Below are positions 16,680 to 24,505 of a stretch of DNA of 40,680 nt, piece after piece; the first letter of the stretch is position 1, and each line of letters opens with the position of its first letter. The translations under genes were made by a program, and so were the position numbers. The notes below the pieces were generated by a model. It was not told where the DNA came from, searched no databases, and saw nothing but the letters and a program-made list of their open reading frames with translations. Location of the stretch: positions 1 to 40,680 of the forward strand of contig JAISQE010000031.1 in NCBI GenBank assembly GCA_031274425.1, in the 5' to 3' direction. This DNA comes from Synergistaceae bacterium (lineage in GTDB: Bacteria > Synergistota > Synergistia > Synergistales > Aminobacteriaceae).

Positions 16680-17837
16680 TTAAGGCTGGAATCCGCTCAA
16701 AGTATTGGCTGCCATAATGATCTGCATGATATGGGAAGTGCCGCCCGAGGGGATGGACGCCAAGGCATCGCGGAGGAAACGCCCCACGGGGTACTCGTTG
16801 ATGACGCCATAACCGCCCATCAGGTCCATCAACCTCTTCGAGGACGCGACAGCCGTCTCCGTCGAGACGTACTTCGCCGTGGCAACCTCGTTGGCGCAGG
16901 GAATGCCCGCATCTTTCAAGCCTGCCGCGTAATACGTCAACAACCGAGCGGCCTCGTAATCCGCTCTTATCTTCGCCACTTCAAACTGAACGGCCTGCAG
17001 TTTGGCGATCGGCTTTCCGTAAACGACGCGCTCGTTCGCGAACTTAACTGCCTCTTCCACGCAGCCCCTCAGGATACCGACACAAATAGCGCTCATTCCG
17101 GCGCGACCGACTTCGCCGATAGCTTCCATCCCGATCTTCGCGCCGCCGCCCTCTTTCCCGAGAAGCGCGTCCTCCGGCACCGTTACGTCCGTGAGAACCA
17201 CGTCGCCCGTAACGGAACCGCGAAGCCCCAGCTTATGCTCCTTACGGCCGGGCTCGAAGCCCTTCGTGCCCTTTTCGACGATGAAGGCGCTCAGCTTGTT
17301 GCGTCCCTTATCGTCCACTCCCGTTTTGGCCGTGAGAACCGTGACGTCGGCGATATGCGAATTGGTGATGAAGCACTTTCTTCCGTTAAGGACCCAACCT
17401 CCGTCTTTTTTCTCGCCCGTGGCCTTCTGTCCGCTGAAGTCCGATCCCCCGCCCGGCTCGGTGACCGCGAGTCCGCCGATCTTCTTGCCCGAACAAAGAT
17501 CCGGAAGGTACTTTTTTTTCTGCTCCTCCGTTCCGAAGAGAAGGATAGGATAGGGCCCCATGTGGTGGGTCATCATGGCGATGCCCAACCCCGCCGAATA
17601 CCGAGAAATTTCCTCAAGGCATATCGCGCGCGCCACAAACCCCTGCCCCGCGCCGCCGTACTGTTCGGGGACGAAAATTCCGTTCACGCCCAACTCGCCC
17701 ATCTTTTTCATGAGGTCGACGGGGCACGCGTCCTGCTCGTCCCACTCCGCCGCCTTGGGCGCGATCTCGGCCTCGACAAACTCCCTGATCGCTTTACGCA
17801 ACATCTTCTGCTCTTCGGTAAATTCGAAAAAGTGCAT
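16680..17837 (-). CDS. Acyl-CoA dehydrogenase, catalytic glutamate position replaced
   Basis: FAD flavoenzyme of 385 residues that oxidises (or, run backwards, reduces) an acyl-CoA with ETF as partner. Family marks: FTEEQKMLRKAIREFVEAEIAP at the N-terminus, AVTEPGGGSDFSGQKA (about 123-138), the substrate/FAD segment CFITNSHIAD, KLGLRGSVTGDVVLTDV, and QAVQFEVAKIRADYEAAR in the C domain. The C-terminal stretch reads RFLRDALASIPSGGTSHI: where short-chain and butyryl-CoA dehydrogenases have (I)YEGT, this protein has PSGGT, so the usual base is Gly365. The alternative isovaleryl/long-chain position (x-ERL in helix G) reads GEVGRAG, also not equivalent. AAGGAGG precedes the ATG. First gene of the ETF operon, divergent from hxlR. 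Confidence 0.93.
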   Translation of the reverse strand: MHFFEFTEEQKMLRKAIREFVEAEIAPKAAEWDEQDACPVDLMKKMGELGVNGIFVPEQYGGAGQGFVARAICLEEISRYSAGLGIAMMTHHMGPYPILLFGTEEQKKKYLPDLCSGKKIGGLAVTEPGGGSDFSGQKATGEKKDGGWVLNGRKCFITNSHIADVTVLTAKTGVDDKGRNKLSAFIVEKGTKGFEPGRKEHKLGLRGSVTGDVVLTDVTVPEDALLGKEGGGAKIGMEAIGEVGRAGMSAICVGILRGCVEEAVKFANERVVYGKPIAKLQAVQFEVAKIRADYEAARLLTYYAAGLKDAGIPCANEVATAKYVSTETAVASSKRLMDLMGGYGVINEYPVGRFLRDALASIPSGGTSHIMQIIMAANTLSGFQP

Positions 17838-17973
17838 AACAACTTCCTCCTTCAGTTTTTAGAGTTTCCAACAAAAAATCTAACTCTCGCGAGTTATTTA
17901 CAGGTTATAATGAGTTTGAAAAAATAATTGGAATTACCTACGTGCAATATAGCCAAATAAATGGTTTCCTCTC

Positions 17974-18002
17974 TTGTGAAAACCGCTTACGCACTATAAA
18001 AT
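17974..18002 (+). promoter_or_regulatory. Candidate upstream promoter for hxlR
   Basis: TTGTGA (17974-17979), 17-bp spacer, TAAAAT (17997-18002). It lies in the 285-bp divergent region between the acyl-CoA dehydrogenase gene and hxlR. A second perfect -10, TATAAT, is at 18087-18092 at the edge of the operator. Confidence 0.45.
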
Positions 18003-18050
18003 ATGAGTATGTACGAAATATATTAGGAGCTTCGTTCTAAAAAAGATAGT

Positions 18051-18087
18051 AGGTACTTTAAAGTGCTATAGGCACTTTAAAGTACCT
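18051..18087. promoter_or_regulatory. Large palindromic operator upstream of hxlR
   Basis: AGGTACTTTAAAGTGC (18051-18066), centre TATAG, GCACTTTAAAGTACCT (18072-18087): a perfect 16-bp inverted repeat. Each arm contains its own palindrome ACTTTAAAGT, with centres 19 bp apart, so two dimers of a winged-helix regulator could bind side by side. The right arm abuts TATAAT (18087-18092). HxlR proteins commonly autoregulate through such sites. Confidence 0.75.
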
Positions 18088-18122
18088 ATAATTGAAGCGT
18101 CGGCAAAAAGAGGGGGAAAATA

Positions 18123-18473
18123 ATGAAATACGTGGAATACGAATGCCCGCTGGCGTTGGCGCTTGAAATCATCGGCGGCAAATGGAAGGCTCTCGTGTTG
18201 TATCATTTGAGGAAGGGAAAGCTTCGAACCAGTGAAATGAGACGCCGGCTTCCCAATATCACGCAGAAAATGCTCACTCAGCAGCTCAGGGAATTGGAGC
18301 GCGACGGTTTGGTGAGACGCCAGGTTTTCGACACGGTGCCTCCAAAGGTCGAATATTCTCTGACGGAGCTTGGCGAGACCGTGAAACCCATTTTGATCGA
18401 CCTTTGTTCGTGGGGGTACGTTTACGCCGAACACGAGTCGCCCAACGGAGAGATCATCTTCAAATCCGCTTGA
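18123..18473 (+). CDS. HxlR-family winged-helix transcriptional regulator
   Basis: 116-residue dimeric MarR-like DNA-binding protein. It shows the family N-terminus YECPLALALEIIGGKWKALVLYHL, the recognition region RTSEMRRRLPNITQKMLTQQLRELERDGLV (about 37-66), and wing and C-helix (VEYSLTELGETVKPILIDLC). Cys8 is at the position used for thiol sensing in YodB/HypR-type members, and a second Cys lies near 94; redox or electrophile control is possible but unproven. GAGGGGG lies about 7 bases upstream of the ATG. The gene is divergent from the acyl-CoA dehydrogenase operon with a 16-bp palindrome between, so it likely regulates itself and perhaps that operon. A terminator lies 44 bp beyond the stop, inside the end of the opposing php gene. 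Confidence 0.9.
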   Translation: MKYVEYECPLALALEIIGGKWKALVLYHLRKGKLRTSEMRRRLPNITQKMLTQQLRELERDGLVRRQVFDTVPPKVEYSLTELGETVKPILIDLCSWGYVYAEHESPNGEIIFKSA

Positions 18474-18510
18474 CGGCGAGGTGTCCGTTCGATTCAAGGA
18501 GAAGAGGTCT

Positions 18511-19419
18511 TTATGTCCGCCCTAAAAAACGGGCGGCATTTTTGTGGGTCATCAAGACGATGTCTTTCTCGGGAATGGGCGCGCCTTCATTGTCCGATAC
18601 GCGCAAACGCGGAAGAAAATCGTCGATGAGGTACGCGTATCCCACTCCTCCGTTTTGTTTGAGGTGACTTCTTCTCGTGATGTCCATCGACAAGACGACC
18701 GAACCGCATCGTCCCCGTTTCGAAAGTTCTTTCAGCATCCCGACGCGAAATTCGTCGGGGAGGTACGAGGTTTTACCGATCGTGTCGAACCCGACCGTCA
18801 CGCCTCTATCGATCAAGCCCAAAATATAATCCAAGTTATGGGTCAGGTCGACGTGGCTGATCAAGACTTTGGAGGGAGAAGCCCCATGCTTTTCCAGCAG
18901 GCCGATCTGTTCCATCCCCATCCGGCCGAGCGTCGCGTGGGTGATGATCGGAGTTCCCGTCTCGGCTTGCACTCGCGCCGCGGCGATAAAGACACGCTCC
19001 TCCTCCGGCGAGATTCGGTCGAGTTCCGTGCCGATCTCGCCGATTACGGAGGCTCTCGGGCCTCTTTCGTCACCGTCTTCCCGCTCTATATCTTCTATCT
19101 CAATGCTTTCCATTATCTCGTCGCGCATGATTCGCGACAAGGCGGCGACGTCCCCATCGTAGACCTCGGTCGGAAAGAACCCTTCCTTGTACCACCCCGT
19201 GGCGTGCAGGACCTTGACGCCGCTCGCCTTCTCCACATCGCGGGCATAAGGCAAATCGCGCCCCATGCCCCGATTCGTGAGATCGGCGATCCATTCGACT
19301 CCTTTGTCGCGTAATTCGCGAAATTCCGCGATAACGAGGTCTTTCAAGTCGAGGCGGCAATCTATGTCGTTTTTTGCGCCCGACAAATCGATCGCCAGAT
19401 GCTCGTGCGGGTAAATCAT
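18511..19419 (-). CDS. php: Phosphotriesterase homology protein (YhfV/Php-type metal hydrolase)
   Basis: Amidohydrolase-superfamily TIM barrel of 302 residues with a binuclear metal site. Metal ligands visible: HEH in YPHEHLAIDLSG (residues 5-7), the bridging Glu in VIGEIGTELD (PHP members have Glu where phosphotriesterase has carbamylated Lys), His in ITHATLGRMG, His in ISHVDLTHN, and Asp in SMDITRRSH. Segments such as LSGAKNDIDCRLD, FDTIGKTSYLPDE and SMDITRRSHLKQNGG closely match my memory of E. coli YhfV. The physiological reaction of this family is not settled; lactonase or ester hydrolysis are possibilities. It begins 7 bp after the yhfT stop on the same strand, so the hydrolase probably acts on the compound YhfT moves. 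No clear Shine-Dalgarno is visible, suggesting translational coupling. Confidence 0.88.
   Translation of the reverse strand: MIYPHEHLAIDLSGAKNDIDCRLDLKDLVIAEFRELRDKGVEWIADLTNRGMGRDLPYARDVEKASGVKVLHATGWYKEGFFPTEVYDGDVAALSRIMRDEIMESIEIEDIEREDGDERGPRASVIGEIGTELDRISPEEERVFIAAARVQAETGTPIITHATLGRMGMEQIGLLEKHGASPSKVLISHVDLTHNLDYILGLIDRGVTVGFDTIGKTSYLPDEFRVGMLKELSKRGRCGSVVLSMDITRRSHLKQNGGVGYAYLIDDFLPRLRVSDNEGAPIPEKDIVLMTHKNAARFLGRT
18517..18543 (+). terminator. Intrinsic terminator for hxlR, inside the php 3' end
   Basis: CCGCCC (18517-18522), 8-base A-rich loop, GGGCGG (18531-18536), then CATTTTTG. The U-run is only on the plus strand, so it serves hxlR although it lies in the last codons of php. 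Confidence 0.65.
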
Positions 19420-19426
19420 CGTCGTT

Positions 19427-20734
19427 TCATTTAGCGGCAGGGGGCGCGAAGAGCCCCAGATAATAGAGCACGTTGATCAAAAGCCCCGTGGCGATAGCGC
19501 CTACCGGCCCAACGGCCATATTGACGATGGGGCGCTTCGCGACCTGATTGAGCACATACAGCCCGATAACGACGAAGTAACCGAAGCCCGGAGCCATTGC
19601 CTGGGCGGCCAAGACGCCGCCGACGATCAACGCGATCTCCAGAATTTTGCTCATAGACGTACGGATATTGTCGCCGCAACGCCGAATGCCGGGAAAGCTG
19701 TCCAACCCCTTCGCGATGAAATCCAGGAAAAAGACCTCGATCGCGATAATGACAAGCCCCGCAACGAACGCCAGCCACGGATTCGGGATCAAAAGCCCCG
19801 CGGCGAACACGAAGGTCATGCCCACGGGGCCATAGACGCCCGTCGTGATCGACGTCGTGACGATCAGGGGCACGAATCCGATCCCGCGCGCCAACGCCGT
19901 CAACGCCGCCTCCACGTTTTTACCCTCGCTTAAAAGCTTCAGGGAAATAGGGTCTCCCGCCAAAATCTGCATACTGGTCGCGGCGGCGACAAAACCGCCC
20001 ATGATCGCCAAAAGAACGATATTCCCTTTGATGCGTTTCACGCGATCCTCGAAAATCGCGGCAAGATCGGGGGCGCCTTCCTCCCCTTGTTTTTCCTTGG
20101 CGGCCAAGATCAGGAGCACCACCATACCCGCAAGCAGCGCCATGCCCTCCGGGTTCAGCGCGATGAATTTTTCGTCCCCCATTGGAATCTTGCTTCCGTA
20201 CAAGGCGACCGCCTGGCGAACCACGACGCTTATGACCAAAGTCAATAAGCCTTTTTTGAAACCATACTGGTAGCCGACGGCCAAGGCGGGGAACACCGCG
20301 AAGGCCGCTACGATCGGGGCTCCCACCTGAGCGAGGGCGGGCAAAAAGTCGATAGGCAGCTCTTTGAAAACTTCGACGACTTTGCCCAATCCGAACAGGA
20401 GACCATAACCATAGGCCGCTCCGATCGCCGCGGCGAGCGCCGTCCCCCATGTTTTACGCGGGCACCAGGTCCCGATGACGTCCGTACCCAGAAGAATACT
20501 GTGAATCAGAACGATCGTCGAAGTCAAAGAAAACGGAATCCCAAATCCGATGACGAGTCCAAAACAGAGCGCGAAACTCGTCGCCGCCAGAGACTTGTGG
20601 TCCATACGTCCTTCCGTGTACTCGGGCATGATGGGGCGCAGCCCGTCGTTGAAAACCGCCACTCCCCTATTCGCCAGCGCCGCCGCCAAACCTCCCAGCG
20701 CCATGATCAAAAGATAGTTTGTATCCACAGTCAT
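19427..20734 (-). CDS. yhfT: YhfT-family inner-membrane transporter of unknown substrate
   Basis: 435-residue polytopic membrane protein with about 11-12 hydrophobic segments. Diagnostic stretches (ALANRGVAVFNDGLRPIMPEY at the N-terminus, ARGIGFVPLIVTTSITTGVYG, and the end GLLINVLYYLGLFAPP) agree with E. coli YhfT as I remember it, including length. The central hydrophilic loop (about 215-230) carries KEKQGEEGAPDL. Function is unknown in any organism I can name. In enterobacteria yhfT sits in the yhfSTUVWXYZ operon with php; here only yhfT and php are present. GGAGG is 10 bases before the ATG, and a clear promoter lies at 20771-20799. Confidence 0.88.
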   Translation of the reverse strand: MTVDTNYLLIMALGGLAAALANRGVAVFNDGLRPIMPEYTEGRMDHKSLAATSFALCFGLVIGFGIPFSLTSTIVLIHSILLGTDVIGTWCPRKTWGTALAAAIGAAYGYGLLFGLGKVVEVFKELPIDFLPALAQVGAPIVAAFAVFPALAVGYQYGFKKGLLTLVISVVVRQAVALYGSKIPMGDEKFIALNPEGMALLAGMVVLLILAAKEKQGEEGAPDLAAIFEDRVKRIKGNIVLLAIMGGFVAAATSMQILAGDPISLKLLSEGKNVEAALTALARGIGFVPLIVTTSITTGVYGPVGMTFVFAAGLLIPNPWLAFVAGLVIIAIEVFFLDFIAKGLDSFPGIRRCGDNIRTSMSKILEIALIVGGVLAAQAMAPGFGYFVVIGLYVLNQVAKRPIVNMAVGPVGAIATGLLINVLYYLGLFAPPAAK

Positions 20735-20770
20735 GATTTCCCGCCTCCTGTTTTATTTTGTCAATAATTT

Positions 20771-20799
20771 AGTGTAATGTCTGCTTTACGGTTCGTCAA
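20771..20799 (-). promoter_or_regulatory. Promoter of the yhfT-php operon
   Basis: Minus-strand TTGACG (20794-20799), 17-bp spacer, TACACT (20771-20776), about 37 bases before the yhfT start. Confidence 0.7.
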
Positions 20800-20800
20800 T

Positions 20801-20849
20801 CATGCCCTCATCATCATGCCTCATCATCATGTTCTCATCATGCCCTCGG
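20801..20849. repeat. Short tandem repeat (about 13 bp) upstream of the yhfT promoter
   Basis: Three to four imperfect copies of CATGATGATGAG (minus strand) follow directly upstream of the -35 of the yhfT promoter, between it and the aas stop codon. Confidence 0.55.
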
Positions 20850-20868
20850 CTCGAGCGCGGCAGCGTTC

Positions 20869-23124
20869 TCACGATTTTTCGACCAGCTCCGCCACCCCCG
20901 GATAGTCCGTCTTGCCCGAACCCAGAAGAGGCAGTTTGAGAACGGGGAGGATTTTCTTGGGGATGGAGACCTCCACGTAACCCCTTTCTTTCATGTGCGA
21001 CGAAAGGCGTTCGCGATCGGCGTCCTGTTTCTCCGTGACCAGGATCAGCTGCTCGCCCTTGCGCTCATCCCGCACGGACAGAACGGCGTGCCGGACGCCC
21101 GGCCACAGCCGCTCGATTTCCTCCTCCAGCGCCGTCAGGGATATCATCTCCCCGCCCACCTTGGCAAAACGCTTGGCCCGTCCCTTGATGGTCATGAATC
21201 CGTATTCGTCGACGTGAATGATGTCGCCGGTGTCGTACCAATCATTCTCGGGGGGCTGTACGACGCCGGGAGCATCGGCTTTCAGGTAGCCCAGCATCAC
21301 GTTCGCGCCCTTGACGAAGAAACGTCCGCCCTCAGCGATACCGGGAACGGCGTCCAGTCGATACGTCATTCCGGGCATCACGCGTCCCACCGTGCCGGAG
21401 CGGAACTGCAGCGCCGTGTTGGCCGAGATAATGGAGGTCTCGGTGGTGCCGTAGCCCTCTATCACGCGAATACCGAATTTTTCTCCCCAAAGCTGACGCG
21501 TGCGGTCGCGCAATTTCTCCGCGCCGGCGAAAACGTAGCGGACTCGGTAGAAGTCGTAGGGGTGCGCGCTGCGCGCGTAGCCGAACAGGAAGGTGTCCGT
21601 CCCGAACACGACCGTCGCGTCGATATCGTAGGCGATCAGAGGAATCAGGCGATAGTGCAGCGGAGTGGGATAATAAAACGTCTTGATTCCCGTCAGAAGC
21701 GGCATCAGAGTGCCTACCACGTAGCCGAAAACATGGAACATCGGCATAGCGTTCATGACCACGTCGCTGGGGCGGAAATCGATGGAGGAGATCAACTGAT
21801 TTCGGTTGGCGATGACGTTGGCGTGACTGAGGACGACGCCTTTGGGCGTTCCTTCGGAGCCGGAGGTGAAAAGAACCAGGGCCGGGCCGTCCGGGTTGCC
21901 CCTGGCCTCGGAGGGGCTCATGAAACGCCCTTTGAACCACGCGCCGATTTTCGTGAAGACGTCGACGCCGGCGGAAAAATCCTCCAGCCAGACGATGCCA
22001 AGGCCATAGGCCTCTTGGCCATAGGTCTCCTGACCTTCGACCTCTTGACCGCCCTCTCGCAGCGCCTCGATCAGCGGGCCGAACTTTCCGGCCTCCACGA
22101 AACGGCGAGACGTCACGATGGTTTTGACGCGGGCCGCCTTGCAGCAGGCTCGGATGTTTTTCGCCCCCGACGTGTAGTTCAGCATGGCGGGAACGCGCCC
22201 CTTACGCGAGAGCCCCAGGGAGAGCGCCACCGTCGCGATGCTGCCCGGCAGGAGGATGCCCACCCGCTCGCCTTTTTGCGTCGTGGGCACGAAAAGCTCT
22301 CCCAGAACCAACGCGGCCGTGATCAGCTGACCGTAATCGACCGTTTTGCGGGATGCGTCCACGGCGACGACGCGTTTGCGTCCGTACAGATCCCGCGCCT
22401 CCAGGATGGCCTGAAAAAGGGTTTTCCTGTGGTCCATCGCCTGATATGCGGCCTCCCGCATCAGATCGCTCAGGAAAATCCGCACGTGTTCGCGCCGCTT
22501 GCGCCCGCGGACGTCCTTGGGAACCTCGACGGCGCGCGGCGGCAGAAATGTCAGGGTGATCTTCGGAAACCAGCGCAGGGGGAACTTCCCCGCAAGGTAA
22601 GAGGCCCTCGAAAACTGCGCCCCGTCGATGCGGAGGGGCAGAAGAGTCGCGCCCGTCTTGTCCGCCAGCATGGCCGCGCCGTCGTAGATCTTCATCAGTC
22701 CCCCCGTGGTGCTGATGCGCCCCTCGGGGAACACGACGCAGCAACCGTCGTTTTTCAACTCCGCGATCAGGCTCTTCATCGCGAAGGGGTTCGTCGGGTC
22801 CACAGGCCAGGTGCGTATCAGGGCCAAAAACGGCCGCACCCAGCGCCATAGGCGCGCGACGAAAAGATTGACGACGAAAAGCGGAGGCTCGGACGGATGA
22901 GCGCCGTTCGCGTCGCCGAGGTCGCTGAGAAAAAGCGCCGCCAAAACGGGATCGAGAAGAGAAACGTGGTTGGGCAGGATCAGGACGCGCTTGCCCGCCG
23001 CGCGGTAGTGCTCGACGCCGCGGACCTCCACCCTGAAAAGGAGCTTGAGAAGACCTTTACCGAACTTGAAAAGCCAAATTTTGAACCTGCCGGCATTGCG
23101 AGTCTCCGCGCGATTTTTCGTCAT
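20869..23124 (-). CDS. aas: Bifunctional lysophospholipid acyltransferase / acyl-ACP synthetase
   Basis: Re-acylates lysophospholipids at the inner membrane. 751 residues with two enzymes in series, as in E. coli Aas. A PlsC-type acyltransferase carries NHVSLLD (52-58; His and Asp of the NHx4D box) and FPEG (132-135). The adenylate-forming acyl-ACP synthetase carries the ATP loop LFTSGSEGTPKGV (418-430), GYGTTET, YDTGDIIHVDEYGF and the C-terminal catalytic Lys in GSGKTDYPG. Between the two lobes a tandem pentapeptide (GQEVE, GQETY, GQEAY) lengthens a linker at about 359-374. GAGGAG lies 9 bases before the ATG. It is 19 bp downstream of lplT, the same pairing as in enterobacteria, which strongly supports the function. 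Confidence 0.9.
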   Translation of the reverse strand: MTKNRAETRNAGRFKIWLFKFGKGLLKLLFRVEVRGVEHYRAAGKRVLILPNHVSLLDPVLAALFLSDLGDANGAHPSEPPLFVVNLFVARLWRWVRPFLALIRTWPVDPTNPFAMKSLIAELKNDGCCVVFPEGRISTTGGLMKIYDGAAMLADKTGATLLPLRIDGAQFSRASYLAGKFPLRWFPKITLTFLPPRAVEVPKDVRGRKRREHVRIFLSDLMREAAYQAMDHRKTLFQAILEARDLYGRKRVVAVDASRKTVDYGQLITAALVLGELFVPTTQKGERVGILLPGSIATVALSLGLSRKGRVPAMLNYTSGAKNIRACCKAARVKTIVTSRRFVEAGKFGPLIEALREGGQEVEGQETYGQEAYGLGIVWLEDFSAGVDVFTKIGAWFKGRFMSPSEARGNPDGPALVLFTSGSEGTPKGVVLSHANVIANRNQLISSIDFRPSDVVMNAMPMFHVFGYVVGTLMPLLTGIKTFYYPTPLHYRLIPLIAYDIDATVVFGTDTFLFGYARSAHPYDFYRVRYVFAGAEKLRDRTRQLWGEKFGIRVIEGYGTTETSIISANTALQFRSGTVGRVMPGMTYRLDAVPGIAEGGRFFVKGANVMLGYLKADAPGVVQPPENDWYDTGDIIHVDEYGFMTIKGRAKRFAKVGGEMISLTALEEEIERLWPGVRHAVLSVRDERKGEQLILVTEKQDADRERLSSHMKERGYVEVSIPKKILPVLKLPLLGSGKTDYPGVAELVEKS
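22006..22050 (-). repeat. 15-bp tandem repeat x3 in the aas linker
   Basis: Plus-strand units ATAGGCCTCTTGGCC, ATAGGTCTCCTGACC and TTCGACCTCTTGACC are contiguous and in frame, encoding GQEAY/GQETY/GQEVE-type pentapeptides. Confidence 0.75.
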
Positions 23125-23127
23125 TTT

Positions 23128-23157
23128 AAAGCACTCCTCATTATCAAAGCACTCCTC
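23128..23157 (-). repeat. 18-bp-period direct repeat duplicating the aas ribosome site
   Basis: AAAGCACTCCTC occurs at 23128-23139 and 23146-23157 (minus strand GAGGAGTGCTTT). One copy holds the Shine-Dalgarno sequence of aas, the other lies in the last codons of lplT. Confidence 0.75.
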
Positions 23158-24454
23158 TCCGTCGCAGTTGATCGCGGACGGCCACGCGGATGAAGACGGC
23201 CGCGACGATCGTCAGAATAGCCATGACCAAAAAAATATGGGGGATGGAAAATCCCAGAGCCAGCAGGACGCTGGTTCCGACCGCGGAAAGCACCATGAAA
23301 AACGAGTCCGTGATGTTCGTGCAGGCGATGACCCCCGCCATGCGGGACTCGTCGGTACGGCTCTGAATGATGGCGTAGAGCGGCACGATGTAAAGCCCGC
23401 CGGAAAATGAGATGGCGAAAAGGCACGCAAGCACCGCCATGTTCCGCCAGGAGGCCAGGAAAGCGAAAATCCCCATCTCGGAAGCCCCAGGGGGCAGAGG
23501 GGGGCGTCGGCTGGCCAGGTACAGGAGGACGCTGGCCGCGGACATGGCGACGGCGGCCCAGGGAACGTGACGCCCGGAGACCTCGCCCTTCAAAAGGCCG
23601 TTGCAGGCCATGGAACCGAGACCGATGCCCACGGAAAACACGGCCAAAAACAGAGTCGCGACCTGCTCGTCCGCGCCGATAACGAGCTTGGCGTAGGTGG
23701 GAAACTGGGAAAGAAAAGTCGCTCCGACCAGCCAAAACCAGGAGATGCCCAAGATGGAAAGAAAGATATCCTTGTAGGGAACGACGTCGATCACGATTTT
23801 GAGGGTGTCCCTGGCGATGTTGGCCGAGAGCTTCAGGTCGGGGACGATGGGGCGCGTCTCGGGAATGTGGCGGCTGGCCCACCAACCTGCCGCGGCGATG
23901 CCGATGACCAGAAAACTGACCAGGTGCACGCCCCCGCCGCGCAGAATAGAGAGCCCCCCAAAGATCGTGCCCGTCAGGATGGAGAGAAACGTCCCCATTT
24001 GGATAAGCCCGTTGCCGGCGATCAACTCGTCCTCGTTCAGATGCTGGGGAAGGATGCTGTACTTGAGGGGGCCGAAAAAGGTGGACTGCGCCCCCATCAG
24101 GAACAAAACCGCCATCAGCAGGTGAACGTTCTCGAGGTAAAAACCCAGCGCGGCCCCTGCCATCACGACGATCTCCGCGATTTTGACGAGCTGCACCAGG
24201 AACGAGCGCTCGTACTTGTCGGCCAATTGCCCCGCCGTGGCGGAGAAGAGAAAAAAGGGCAGGATAAAGACGCCGCCGGCGACGTTGACCAGGATGCGGG
24301 GGTCGTACCCGGCCCTCTCGGCCAGGCGATAGGTGATCAGCATCACCATGGCGCTTTTGAAAAAATTGTCGTTGAACGCCCCCAAAAACTGCGTCATAAA
24401 AAGCGGCAGAAAACGGCGCGAGCGAAAGAGCGCAAATTGGTTCCGATTCTGCAT
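23144..24454 (-). CDS. lplT: Lysophospholipid transporter LplT-like MFS protein
   Basis: Major facilitator with about 12 membrane segments (436 residues from the chosen start) that flips lysophospholipids across the inner membrane for re-acylation by Aas. The N-terminus FALFRSRRFLPLFMTQFLGAFNDNFFKSAMVML and the segment STFFGPLKYSILPQHLNEDELIAGNGLI agree with the LplT branch of MFS. Start: ATG at 24454, 8 bases after AAGGAGA; the longer frame from 24493 would bury that ribosome site. It immediately precedes aas, and their gap contains the duplicated 12-base ribosome-site repeat. Because similar MFS proteins are fused to acyltransferases in other phyla, substrate assignment rests mainly on this neighbourhood. 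Confidence 0.85.
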   Translation of the reverse strand: MQNRNQFALFRSRRFLPLFMTQFLGAFNDNFFKSAMVMLITYRLAERAGYDPRILVNVAGGVFILPFFLFSATAGQLADKYERSFLVQLVKIAEIVVMAGAALGFYLENVHLLMAVLFLMGAQSTFFGPLKYSILPQHLNEDELIAGNGLIQMGTFLSILTGTIFGGLSILRGGGVHLVSFLVIGIAAAGWWASRHIPETRPIVPDLKLSANIARDTLKIVIDVVPYKDIFLSILGISWFWLVGATFLSQFPTYAKLVIGADEQVATLFLAVFSVGIGLGSMACNGLLKGEVSGRHVPWAAVAMSAASVLLYLASRRPPLPPGASEMGIFAFLASWRNMAVLACLFAISFSGGLYIVPLYAIIQSRTDESRMAGVIACTNITDSFFMVLSAVGTSVLLALGFSIPHIFLVMAILTIVAAVFIRVAVRDQLRRRGVL

Positions 24455-24505
24455 AAAATCCATCTCCTTACTTAACTTCATTGTGTAAATCAAATCGGCG
24501 AGCGA

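Noticed and set aside
20869-23124. Ordinary long-chain acyl-CoA ligase
   Set aside because: A full PlsC-type acyltransferase domain with NHx4D and FPEG precedes the ligase in the same chain, and lplT is adjacent, which identifies Aas.
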